5,290 bases of DNA from Planctomycetota bacterium (GCA_020861125.1 JAJBSZ010000275.1:1572-6861), one strand, 5' to 3'; positions 1 to 5,290 are shown, counted from the first letter of the stretch. Translations and numbers: made by a program. Notes: generated by a model from the letters alone, not told the origin.

Positions 1-827
1 GCCCAGCTCCCGGGCGGTGTGCAGCAGAGCCCGGGTGTCCTTGGGAAAACAGGAGCCGCCGTAGCCGATGCCGGCGTTGAGAAACTTGCCGCCGATGCGG
101 TGATCGAGCCCCATGCCCTTGGCGACGCTGTCGATGGATGCGCCCGCCTGTTCGCAGAGGTTGGCGATCTCGTTGATAAAGGAAACCTTGGTGGCGAGAA
201 AAGCGTTGGCGGCGTATTTGATCATCTCCGCCGACGCCACGTCGGTGTGGAGAATCGGCCGCCCGAAGCGGCGGTACACCTTGGCCACCCGGTCGAATAC
301 CGCCAGGTCGTCTGCCCCGATCACCACCCGATCCGCCTCGAAAACGTCCTTGACCGCCGTGCCTTCCCGTAGAAATTCGGGACAGGAAGCCACGTGGAAC
401 CGGAGATCCCGGGTCAGGTTTTCCTGGATCACAGCCGCGATGCCGCGGTGGGAACCCACCGGTACGGTGCTCTTGGTTATGATCACGACGTCGTCGTCCC
501 GCAGGTTCTGGCCCACCGCCGCCGCCGCCTGATGGACCGCCGTCAGGTCGGCGCCGCCGTCGGCGCGGGGGGGGTACCGACGGCAAGAAAGATCAGGCTG
601 CGGCCCGCCAGCCCTTCGGCCATATCGGTGGTGAAGCGGAGGTGGTCGCGATTCTTCAGGATAAGGTCTTCCAGCCCGGCCTCGTAGATGGGCGACCGCC
701 CCTGCTGCAGCGTGGCGATCTTGGCCGGATCCGAATCGATGCACATGACGTCGTGGCCGACTTCAGCAAAGCAGGCCCCGGTCACCAGGCCGACATATCC
801 GACTCCGATTATGGCTATGGTTTGCAT
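1..827 (-). CDS. ugd: UDP-glucose 6-dehydrogenase, frameshifted, 3' end off window
   Basis: The product would oxidise UDP-glucose to UDP-glucuronate with two NAD+ in the cytoplasm, feeding capsule, exopolysaccharide or LPS sugars. The Rossmann motif GVGYVG is at residues 8-13, with IDSD at 30-33 ending the second strand. GTPP follows at 84-87, then KSTVPVG at 119-125 and CPEFLREG at 149-156. The catalytic set is present: Lys204 and Asn208 (KYAANAFLATK) and Cys260 with Asp264 (GYGGSCFPKD). These numbers equal those I recall for Streptococcus pyogenes UGDH. The ATG at 827 puts the Rossmann strand at the extreme N-terminus and has AGGG a few bases upstream; an in-frame GTG at 857 has a poorer site. 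The frame breaks after Pro87 at 567-574. Read literally, the product stops at 543 after about 94 residues. One extra C on the coding strand restores the family sequence to the window edge (276 residues seen; the family is usually 400-450). A homopolymer sequencing error is the simplest explanation; a real mutation is possible. Confidence 0.93.
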
Positions 828-875
828 GGCACCCTGCCGCTGGCTGTTGTCAGACACTGCGAATCCACCAGGGAA

Positions 876-903
876 ACGCTACCGGCTTTGCGGGGGGTGT
901 CAA
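876..903 (-). promoter_or_regulatory. Candidate sigma70 promoter for ugd
   Basis: On the minus strand a perfect TTGACA -35 (898-903) is followed after 16 bases by TAGCGT (876-881), which keeps the important first, second and last bases of a TATAAT box. Transcription would begin near 869-870, giving a leader of about 40 bases before the ugd ATG at 827. The -35 lies just beyond the U-tract of the upstream terminator, where a new transcription unit would be expected to start. The -10 is mediocre, so this is an inference from motif and position. Confidence 0.5.
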
Positions 904-906
904 CCG

Positions 907-936
907 AAAAGGCCGTCCCGCCAGGCGGAGACGGCC
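907..936 (-). terminator. Intrinsic terminator after the 963-1502 gene
   Basis: On the minus strand a 7-bp stem (GGCCGTC pairing with GACGGCC, 911-917 with 930-936) is extended by a short inner CCG/CGG stem across a small bulge. It is followed directly by TTTT (907-910). It starts 27 bases after the stop codon at 963, the standard arrangement for a rho-independent terminator. The U-tract is short, so efficiency may be moderate. It separates the cluster of unknown genes from ugd. Confidence 0.72.
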
Positions 937-962
937 ATGGGTACCGAAGGGTAAGGGATAGT

Positions 963-1502
963 TCAGGCGGCGCTGGTGCAGCGGCTGCCGGTGGCCGGTA
1001 CCGTTTCGGGCGGCGGCAGCGTTCCCACCAGACTGCCGGCCAAACTCATGCCGGCTGTGGACGCCTGGTACAGGCTGCGCAGTTCATGGTGGTCGGGACC
1101 GTTGAGAACAGCTTCGATCTCCGTCCGACGGGGGTGATCCGACACCAGGCGCAGGTCGCCCCGCGGGTCGGCATAGACGCGGAGGAACTGGTGGTCCTCG
1201 ACCCCCATACCCGCCAGGATGTCGGACAAAAGATTCTGGACGCCGATGAGAATGCGCTGGGACTCGTCCAGGGCCTGACGGATCTCGTCCCAATCCAGCA
1301 GCGGCTCCGCCGGGGCCGGCCGGTAATTTCCGGTGTCCAGATAGTCGTCATCAGCTGCCTGCAGCAATTCGAGAAACGCGTCGAGCGCGTCGGTGTCGAC
1401 TCCCATGGCCAGGTGGTTTTGCCGCAGGACCTCCCGTTCGGCTGCCGCCGCGGTCGCGGTCGGGTCAGACGTCTCCAGCCGCACTTCCTCAAGAACGCTC
1501 AT
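963..1502 (-). CDS. Hypothetical protein (179 aa), possible paralogue of the 1613-2287 product
   Basis: I do not recognise this protein. Codon use looks genuinely coding, with G or C at most third positions. The ATG at 1502 has AAAGGAG about nine bases upstream. There is no signal peptide or membrane span; the protein is acidic and probably cytoplasmic. Residues 18-55 look helical. A proline-rich stretch (PAPAEP) leads to a second helical region near 70-100, ending MGVED. A strand-like segment follows (FLRVYADPRGDLRLVSDHP, about 106-124), then another helix with IEAVLNG and LRSLYQ. The tail is low-complexity and rich in Pro, Thr and Ala. The segment from MGV to SLAG can be aligned by eye with the product of the gene upstream. 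The two genes are 110 bases apart on the same strand, and an intrinsic terminator follows this one, so co-transcription is plausible. No clear promoter is visible in the gap. Function unknown. Confidence 0.8.
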   Translation of the reverse strand: MSVLEEVRLETSDPTATAAAAEREVLRQNHLAMGVDTDALDAFLELLQAADDDYLDTGNYRPAPAEPLLDWDEIRQALDESQRILIGVQNLLSDILAGMGVEDHQFLRVYADPRGDLRLVSDHPRRTEIEAVLNGPDHHELRSLYQASTAGMSLAGSLVGTLPPPETVPATGSRCTSAA

Positions 1503-1555
1503 ACCGGTTCACTCCTTTCCCCGTTGTCCCGGAGGCATCCCTTGCCTCACGGCGA

Positions 1556-1572
1556 TCGGCCGGTGCGGCCGA
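1556..1572. repeat. Perfect inverted repeat (hairpin) between the two unknown genes
   Basis: Seven-base arms TCGGCCG and CGGCCGA flank a 3-base GTG spacer, midway in the 110-base gap between the genes at 1613-2287 and 963-1502. No T-run follows on the minus strand, so it is not a canonical terminator for that direction. It could be an mRNA-stabilising or processing hairpin, or chance in GC-rich DNA. Confidence 0.4.
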
Positions 1573-1612
1573 AGGTACTCTACACTTGCCCGTAAAGACA
1601 AGTTTCTTTTCG

Positions 1613-2287
1613 CTACGCCGCCGCGCCGGACGGTTGGACCGAGTCGACGATGTCGACGTCGGCCGCACCGTCCCGCACGAAGCCGTAGTGCATGCTCCCG
1701 CCGGCCGACACGGTGCGGAACCCGAGCAGGCGATCCTTCAGGGCGTCGATATTGTCCCCGATGGCGGCGACGGGATCCTGGGCATAGGCATCCTGAAAAC
1801 CGTCGATGGTAGAGCCGGCATCGGTCAGGGCGGCCCGGGCAGCCATCAGGGCAAAGCGGCTGACGAGGGTGGAATTGGCGGTATACCCGCGCTGCAACGA
1901 AGCGGCGGCGGTGGCGTCGGAGCCGGTGACCGTGACGCCGCCGACGCCGTCAAGGCCCATGGTAAAGGAAGCGGAAGCATCCAGGCCCATCAGTGCCGAC
2001 ATTTCGGCAAAGGCGGCGGCATAGGCGGAAAAATCGGAGAGGAAATCGCTTTCCACCTCCGCTAGTGATTTGCTGGTCTGCCGCACGTCGTTACCAGGAT
2101 AGATGCAGGCGAAGACGTCCAGCCGGTTGATGCGATCCAGCATTTCCCGGGCCAGGGCCGAGACATCGGCCGTATCGGTGGCGGCAGAGGCGGAGCTGGC
2201 AGTGCCGCCAGTGATGGTTAAGGAAGAACGGGCGGTGGTGGTAGCCATTCCCTGGTAGGCGGAAATGGCGGCGGTGGTATCGAGCAT
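1613..2287 (-). CDS. Hypothetical protein (224 aa), Ala/Ser/Thr-rich
   Basis: I do not recognise this protein. The ATG at 2287 is chosen because AAGGA lies seven bases upstream; an in-frame start at 2329 would add 14 residues and has no better site. The N-terminus (MLDTTAAISAYQGMATTTAR, then a Ser/Thr/Ala-rich stretch to about residue 40) is low-complexity and is not a classical signal peptide, since it lacks a basic start and hydrophobic core. Helical regions appear at about 42-55 (ALAREMLDRINRL) and 70-100 (LAEVESDFLSDFSAYAAAF). A Gly/Thr-rich strand segment follows (MGLDGVGGVTVTGSDA), then a long helical C-terminal half, and the tail is Ala-rich. One Cys sits in FACIYPGND near residue 60. 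From MGLD onward it follows the spacing of the 963-1502 product, suggesting distant paralogy. Upstream lies an AT-rich spacer with a terminator-like hairpin that may control its expression. The composition is vaguely like flagellin or adhesin linkers, but no such motif is present. Function unknown. Confidence 0.8.
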   Translation of the reverse strand: MLDTTAAISAYQGMATTTARSSLTITGGTASSASAATDTADVSALAREMLDRINRLDVFACIYPGNDVRQTSKSLAEVESDFLSDFSAYAAAFAEMSALMGLDASASFTMGLDGVGGVTVTGSDATAAASLQRGYTANSTLVSRFALMAARAALTDAGSTIDGFQDAYAQDPVAAIGDNIDALKDRLLGFRTVSAGGSMHYGFVRDGAADVDIVDSVQPSGAAA

Positions 2288-2340
2288 GGGAGAGTCCTTA
2301 CAATCGGTAGTTCCGAGAGCAAGAAGCAATCCCGCTGCCC

Positions 2341-2383
2341 AAATACAAAATCCCCCGCCAGGGACACAGTTCCGCGGCAGGGG
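2341..2383 (-). terminator. Terminator or attenuator upstream of the 1613-2287 gene
   Basis: On the minus strand CCCCTGCC (2376-2383) pairs with GGCGGGGG (2352-2359) over eight positions including one G-U. A further inner GGA/TCC pairing closes a six-base loop. The stem is followed by ATTTTGTATTT (2341-2351), a U-rich tail. It lies about 112 bases after the stop of the 2496-3101 gene and 53 bases before the next start at 2287. It could therefore end the first gene's transcript or act as a conditional terminator in the leader of the second. No alternative antiterminator pairing was identified. Confidence 0.5.
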
Positions 2384-2429
2384 CGTGGGAGGAGGAAACT
2401 TCGAAGAAGTTCGCTTTTATTTTTATGCT

Positions 2430-2459
2430 TTTATATTTTCCATAGTTATCTTATCGGAA
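2430..2459 (-). promoter_or_regulatory. Possible promoter in AT-rich spacer
   Basis: In an unusually AT-rich stretch (about 2410-2510) the minus strand has TTCCGA (2454-2459), an 18-base gap, then TATAAA (2430-2435). The -10 is good and the -35 poor. A transcript from here would pass through the terminator-like hairpin at 2341-2383 before reaching the 1613-2287 gene. AT-rich DNA yields -10-like hexamers by chance, so confidence is low. Confidence 0.3.
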
Positions 2460-2495
2460 GGCTGGCCGGGAAAATGCAGCGAAAATGGAATTTTT

Positions 2496-3101
2496 TTATT
2501 CTTTTTCGTCGTCCCGGGCCAAGCGTTCCCCCGCCGGCCACGGTTCCCGTCGCCGGGACGGCAGGGATTGCCGGTCGCCTGCCGTTCTTGCCGCCGCCGG
2601 GCGGCAGTCCGTCTCGTCGTCCTCGCCGGTAAACCAGGCCATGTCGCCCCGCACCACCGCCGACGGGTTGTGGAAGAGAATCGCCTCCTCCGTCTCCACC
2701 TCCGGGGTAAAGGCGGGTGTGCCATCGTCTTCGACGATGCAGACGGTATCCAGTACCGGCGCCGGTCGGGGGTCGCCATCGGTATCGGCGGTGGAGGGCG
2801 GTATCGGCCGGACGGCGGCGGCATCGGCCTGGCGGCGGAGAGACCGTTCGTAGGCGGCATTGGACATGAGGGTGATTTCTCCATCTGCTGGCCACAGCAG
2901 GTGCAGCCGTTCTTTCCACAGCAGGGCGCAGGCGAGGCGGAACGCCAGCTTCGGCGGCAGCCCCAAACTGGCGATGGTGGCGGGGCTGAAGGCGAGAATT
3001 CCAAGTTGTTCGACGCTGACCAGCAGGCTTTCCGCCAGCAACCGCCGCTTCCTGGCCCGGCGGCGCCGGAGGGAGACGCGGGCCCAGAGGCGTTTCCACA
3101 T
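2496..3101 (-). CDS. Hypothetical protein (201 aa), basic N-terminus and acidic C-terminal half
   Basis: I do not recognise this protein. The codons show the strong third-position G/C bias of the neighbours, supporting a real gene. The ATG at 3101 is preferred: GGGGAGGG lies about ten bases upstream, slightly far. The in-frame ATG at 3266 has no ribosome site and would overlap the asd promoter. Residues 1-22 are strongly basic and Trp-containing (MWKRLWARVSLRRRRARKRR). Residues 30-75 are moderately hydrophobic and helical (ILAFSPATIASLGLPPKLAF, then ALLWKERLHLLW) but are not a clear membrane span. A Pro/Asp-rich linker follows near 105-120, then an acidic part with DTVCIVEDDG, EVETEEAILFHNP and MAWFTGEDDETD. 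The tail is polar and low-complexity. The basic end could bind nucleic acid or membrane phospholipid, but that is a guess. It is transcribed divergently from asd and is the first of three same-strand unknown genes. Confidence 0.72.
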   Translation of the reverse strand: MWKRLWARVSLRRRRARKRRLLAESLLVSVEQLGILAFSPATIASLGLPPKLAFRLACALLWKERLHLLWPADGEITLMSNAAYERSLRRQADAAAVRPIPPSTADTDGDPRPAPVLDTVCIVEDDGTPAFTPEVETEEAILFHNPSAVVRGDMAWFTGEDDETDCRPAAARTAGDRQSLPSRRREPWPAGERLARDDEKE

Positions 3102-3130
3102 AAAGCGTTTTCCCTCCCCGGAGAGACTAT

Positions 3131-3149
3131 CGGCCGGATTCGCCGGCCG
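3131..3149. repeat. GGCC-rich inverted repeat upstream of the 2496-3101 gene
   Basis: Seven-base arms CGGCCGG and CCGGCCG flank a five-base loop (ATTCG). It lies 30 bases before the start of the 2496-3101 gene, within its probable leader. No T-run follows on either strand, so it is not a terminator. A run of overlapping GGCC units at about 3180-3195 lies close by. It could be a regulatory hairpin or operator, or reflect GC-rich simple sequence. Confidence 0.4.
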
Positions 3150-3259
3150 GCTTGAGCACAAATAGTCGGAAACGGCCACGCCGGCCGGCCGGCCGCCCCG
3201 ATTTCGGAGGACGGCGGGTGCTACGGCCGGAAAATTTTGGAAAACCGGAACGGCCTCTC

Positions 3260-3288
3260 TTGCCATGGGGTATAGTTACAGGTATTGT
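3260..3288 (+). promoter_or_regulatory. Sigma70-type promoter for asd
   Basis: TTGCCA (3260-3265) matches five of six -35 bases. An exact 17-base spacer leads to TATTGT (3283-3288), which matches four of six -10 bases including the conserved TA and the final T. Transcription would start near 3295, giving a leader of about 65 bases before the asd GTG. It is the best promoter-like element in the 259-base divergent spacer. No convincing promoter was found for the divergent gene on the other strand. Confidence 0.58.
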
Positions 3289-3360
3289 GGCACCGTGTGG
3301 GCGCGGACCGCGTGGGTCGGCGCATCGGGATTTTGCGGGAAAGAAAGAGAGGGACGTGTC

Positions 3361-4359
3361 GTGGCGAAGAATGTCGCAGTGGTTGGCGTGACCGGCGCGG
3401 TCGGTCAGGAAATGCTCAATTGTCTGGAAAAGCGCAATTTTCCGGTGGGTGAGGTGAAAATCCTCGCGTCGGCCCGTTCGGCCGGCAAGACCCTCACCTT
3501 CAAAGGCAAGGAGCTGACCATCGCCGAGGCCACTACCCAATCCTTCGCCGGCGTGGATATCGCCCTGATGGCGGTGGAAGCGGAGCAGTCCCTGGAGTTC
3601 AGCCCGGCGGCGGTCAAGGCCGGCGCGGTGGTGGTGGACAATTCCTCCGCCTACCGAATGGATCCGGAATGTCCCCTGGTGGTGCCGGAGGTGAATCCGG
3701 AAGCGGCCGCCCACCGGCCCAAGGGGATCATCGCCAATCCCAATTGTTCCACCATCATCATGAACGTCCCGGTCTGGCCGCTGCACCAGGCCAACCCGGT
3801 GAAGCGCATCGTGGTCTCCACCTACCAGGCGGCTTCCGGGGCCGGCCGTCCGGCCATGGAGGAACTGGAGGCCTCGGCCCGAGCCTGGTGCCGGGGCGAA
3901 CCCTTCGAGCCCAAGGTGTTTCCCTATCCTCTGTTCATGAACTGCTTCTCCCACAATTCGGGGTTGGGAGAGCATGACTATAACGGCGAAGAACTCAAGA
4001 TGACCAACGAGACCCGGAAAATTTTCGGCGCGCCCGACCTGATGGTGGCCGCCACCTGCATCAGGATTCCGGTCATGCGGGCCCACTGCGAGTCCATCGC
4101 CCTGGAGTTTACCAATCCCATGTCGCCGGACGAGGCCCGGGAGATCCTGTCCCGGGCGCCGGGGGTGCGGATTCTGGACGACCGCGCCGCCAACCGTTCG
4201 CCCCAGCCGCTGGATGCGGCCGGGCAGGACGACGTGCTGGTGGGCCGGATCCGCGAGGATATCAGCCTGCCTGGGCGGGGCCTGATGCTGTTCGTGGCGG
4301 GCGACCAGATCCTCAAGGGTGCCGCCCTGAACGCGGTGCAGATCGCCGAATTGCTCTAG
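3361..4359 (+). CDS. asd: Aspartate-semialdehyde dehydrogenase
   Basis: The enzyme reduces L-aspartyl-4-phosphate to aspartate 4-semialdehyde with NADPH in the cytoplasm, the branch point to lysine/diaminopimelate, threonine and methionine. At 332 aa it is full length for the family. The N-terminal dinucleotide motif GVTGAVGQEM is at residues 9-18, with SARSAGK at 37-43. The catalytic Cys129 lies in NPNCSTI, followed by STYQAASGAG at 153-162. The substrate-binding ELKMTNETRK is at 211-220, and the catalytic Arg235 and His242 lie in RIPVMRAH. The start is a GTG at 3361, chosen because GAGGGA ends six bases upstream and the Rossmann strand begins at residue 4. The upstream in-frame ATG at 3265 overlaps the -35 element. 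One oddity: the loop after the third strand reads ALMAVEAEQS (68-77), where many relatives have a small-residue S-A-G-G segment. It is monocistronic here, with its own promoter and terminator. The identification is very secure. Confidence 0.97.
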   Translation: MAKNVAVVGVTGAVGQEMLNCLEKRNFPVGEVKILASARSAGKTLTFKGKELTIAEATTQSFAGVDIALMAVEAEQSLEFSPAAVKAGAVVVDNSSAYRMDPECPLVVPEVNPEAAAHRPKGIIANPNCSTIIMNVPVWPLHQANPVKRIVVSTYQAASGAGRPAMEELEASARAWCRGEPFEPKVFPYPLFMNCFSHNSGLGEHDYNGEELKMTNETRKIFGAPDLMVAATCIRIPVMRAHCESIALEFTNPMSPDEAREILSRAPGVRILDDRAANRSPQPLDAAGQDDVLVGRIREDISLPGRGLMLFVAGDQILKGAALNAVQIAELL

Positions 4360-4428
4360 AGCCGACAAGGATGACCGAAGGGGATACGGCACGTCCCCCG
4401 AGGGAGGCGACGGGTATTCCATCACCAT

Positions 4429-4465
4429 CGGCCGCCGGACTAAGACCGGCGGCCGGCTTATTTTT
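4429..4465 (+). terminator. Strong intrinsic terminator after asd
   Basis: A perfect 10-bp GC stem (CGGCCGCCGG, 4429-4438, with CCGGCGGCCG, 4446-4455) encloses a seven-base loop. It is followed by GCTTATTTTT, a good U-tract on the plus strand. It lies about 70 bases after the asd stop. The U-tract overlaps the stop codon of the convergent uvrC (4458-4460). On the minus strand the hairpin is followed by GATGGTGATGG rather than T, so it is a poor canonical terminator for uvrC, although the stem may still protect that mRNA's 3' end. Confidence 0.85.
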
Positions 4466-5290
4466 CGCCAAACATCGCTTTCCGGCGAAGGATGTGGTGG
4501 TAGTGCTGGGCGAAGCGGTGCGCTTCGTCGCGGACGTGTTGCAGGAGTTTCAGGCCGGGGTTGCGCCGGGACAGCCGCAGCGGTTCGTCCCAGCCGGCAA
4601 CGTAGGGAATTTCCTCCTGCTTGGCCAGACTCATCAGGATCTTCGGCCGCGCTTCGGCCTCACGCATGGCGGCGGCGGCGGCACCCAGTTGGCCCTTGCC
4701 GCCGTCGATGAGGATGATGTCGGGGAATTCCGCCTCTTCGGCCGCCATCCGGCCGTAGCGCCGGGTCACCACCTCGGCGATGGAGGCGAAGTCGTCCTGG
4801 CCGTCCACCGTCTTGATACGGTAGCGGCGGTAGCCGTCCTTGAAGGGCATGCCGTCGAGAAAACTCACCAACGACCCCACCACTTCCTTTCCCATGAGGT
4901 TGGCGATGTCGATGCCTTCGATGCGCCGGGGCAGGTGGTCGAGACCGAGAGCATCCTGCAGCGCCCGGAGCGCCTTCTCCGGTTCGGTCTGCGGGTTGAG
5001 CGGCGCCAGGGAATCGTCGATGCCCGGGTGCTGGTTCAGGGTCATCAGGGAATCCACCAGATCCCGGAGGGCCGCCGCGTCTTCGAACCGGAGCTCCGCC
5101 GCCGCCCGCTCCATGTCCTGCCGCAGGTCCTCGATGAGGTCCTTCTTCTGGCCGGAGAGGAACCGGCACAGGCCGGATACCCGCCGCCGGTATTCGTCCC
5201 GGGAAATGCGGCCCGCGCACACCCCGGCGCACCGTTTCAGGGGGTAATTGAGGCAGCCCCGGGTGTGGACCTGCCGGCTATTGGCGCTAT
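4458..5290 (-). CDS. uvrC: Excinuclease ABC subunit C, C-terminal part; lacks HhH domain; 5' end off window
   Basis: UvrC makes the incisions flanking a lesion in UvrABC nucleotide excision repair. The 276 residues visible start in the Cys-containing linker after the GIY-YIG domain (CLNYPLKRCAGVCAGRIS, about 5208-5261). The UVR/UvrB-interaction helix follows (AAELRFEDAAALRD, about 5064-5105), then the RNase H-like endonuclease domain. Its presumed DDH catalytic residues are intact: Asp in EGIDIANL (4908-4910), Asp in LIDGGKGQL (4704-4706) and His in RDEAHRFA (4518-4520). The protein stops 22 residues after that His, at RRKAMFGEK. The tandem helix-hairpin-helix DNA-binding domain found at the end of E. 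coli-type UvrC is absent. The stop is clean and overlaps the asd terminator tail, so this looks like a natural short form, as I recall for Planctomycetota, and not a frameshift. The N-terminal nuclease and start codon lie outside the window. Confidence 0.95.
   Translation of the reverse strand, partial: SANSRQVHTRGCLNYPLKRCAGVCAGRISRDEYRRRVSGLCRFLSGQKKDLIEDLRQDMERAAAELRFEDAAALRDLVDSLMTLNQHPGIDDSLAPLNPQTEPEKALRALQDALGLDHLPRRIEGIDIANLMGKEVVGSLVSFLDGMPFKDGYRRYRIKTVDGQDDFASIAEVVTRRYGRMAAEEAEFPDIILIDGGKGQLGAAAAAMREAEARPKILMSLAKQEEIPYVAGWDEPLRLSRRNPGLKLLQHVRDEAHRFAQHYHHILRRKAMFGEK

Noticed and set aside
642..1595. 317-codon plus-strand open frame
   Set aside because: It lies opposite ugd and the 963-1502 gene, shows no family motif, and is explained as an antisense shadow of GC-rich coding DNA.
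1579..1609. Possible plus-strand terminator (ACTTG/CAAGT arms followed by TTCTTTT)
   Set aside because: The stem is only five base pairs with a ten-base loop, and there is no plus-strand gene to terminate.
2350..2368. Sigma54-like promoter (TGGC...TTG) upstream of the 1613-2287 gene
   Set aside because: The spacing between the GG and TTG elements is off by one and the GC dinucleotide is missing. The same bases are better explained as the terminator stem and U-tract.
2397..2411. AACTTC-GAA-GAAGTT hairpin followed by T-rich sequence on the plus strand
   Set aside because: It is terminator-like only on the plus strand, where no gene precedes it. The T-rich DNA is part of the general AT-rich spacer.
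2265..3155. 296-codon plus-strand open frame across the unknown-gene region
   Set aside because: It crosses the AT-rich spacer and runs antisense to the 2496-3101 gene. Its composition is repetitive Arg/Gly/Pro and there is no ribosome site. The minus-strand frame has normal codon bias and a better start.
3265..3360. Upstream in-frame ATG as the asd start
   Set aside because: It would add 32 residues unlike the family before the Rossmann strand, has no Shine-Dalgarno, and overlaps the -35 box. The GTG at 3361 has a good ribosome site.
4379..4420. Imperfect inverted repeat (GGATAC...GTATTCC) between asd and its terminator
   Set aside because: The arms contain a bulge and the inner pairing is broken by mismatches, so it is too weak to call beside the clear terminator downstream.
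3127..4428. 433-codon minus-strand open frame opposite asd
   Set aside because: It is the antisense of a clearly identified asd gene, with His/Gly/Arg-rich shadow composition and no recognisable domain.

Overview
This is a GC-rich bacterial window holding three recognisable housekeeping genes and, between two of them, a set of three genes I cannot name. The lineage is uncertain. The uvrC product ends straight after the RNase H-like nuclease domain, with a tail of the kind I associate with Planctomycetota (Phycisphaerae-type) UvrC proteins. That is recalled family resemblance, so it is a tentative assignment.

Layout, left to right: (1) 1-827, minus strand: ugd, UDP-glucose 6-dehydrogenase. 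Its 3' end lies off the left edge, and the frame breaks at an 8-G run (567-574). A candidate sigma70 promoter (876-903) sits upstream, directly behind an intrinsic terminator (907-936) that closes the preceding gene. (2) 963-3101, minus strand: three unrecognised genes. The first in transcription order (2496-3101) encodes a 201-aa protein with a basic N-terminus and acidic C-terminal half. An AT-rich spacer with a promoter-like element and a terminator-like hairpin follows. The next two (1613-2287, 224 aa; 963-1502, 179 aa) appear to share a weakly conserved segment of about 55-60 residues, so they may be diverged paralogues. (3) 3102-3360: divergent spacer with a good promoter for asd and GGCC-rich inverted repeats. 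(4) 3361-4359, plus strand: asd, aspartate-semialdehyde dehydrogenase, intact. (5) 4429-4465: strong intrinsic terminator between the converging asd and uvrC. (6) 4458-5290, minus strand: C-terminal part of uvrC, with its 5' end off the right edge.

The named genes serve separate pathways: nucleotide-sugar supply for polysaccharides (Ugd), aspartate-family amino acids and possibly diaminopimelate (Asd), and nucleotide excision repair (UvrC). Nothing suggests they work together. I see no mobile element, CRISPR array, tRNA or rRNA. The points most worth following are the paralogous unknown pair, the terminator-containing leader in front of it, the ugd homopolymer frameshift and the HhH-less UvrC.
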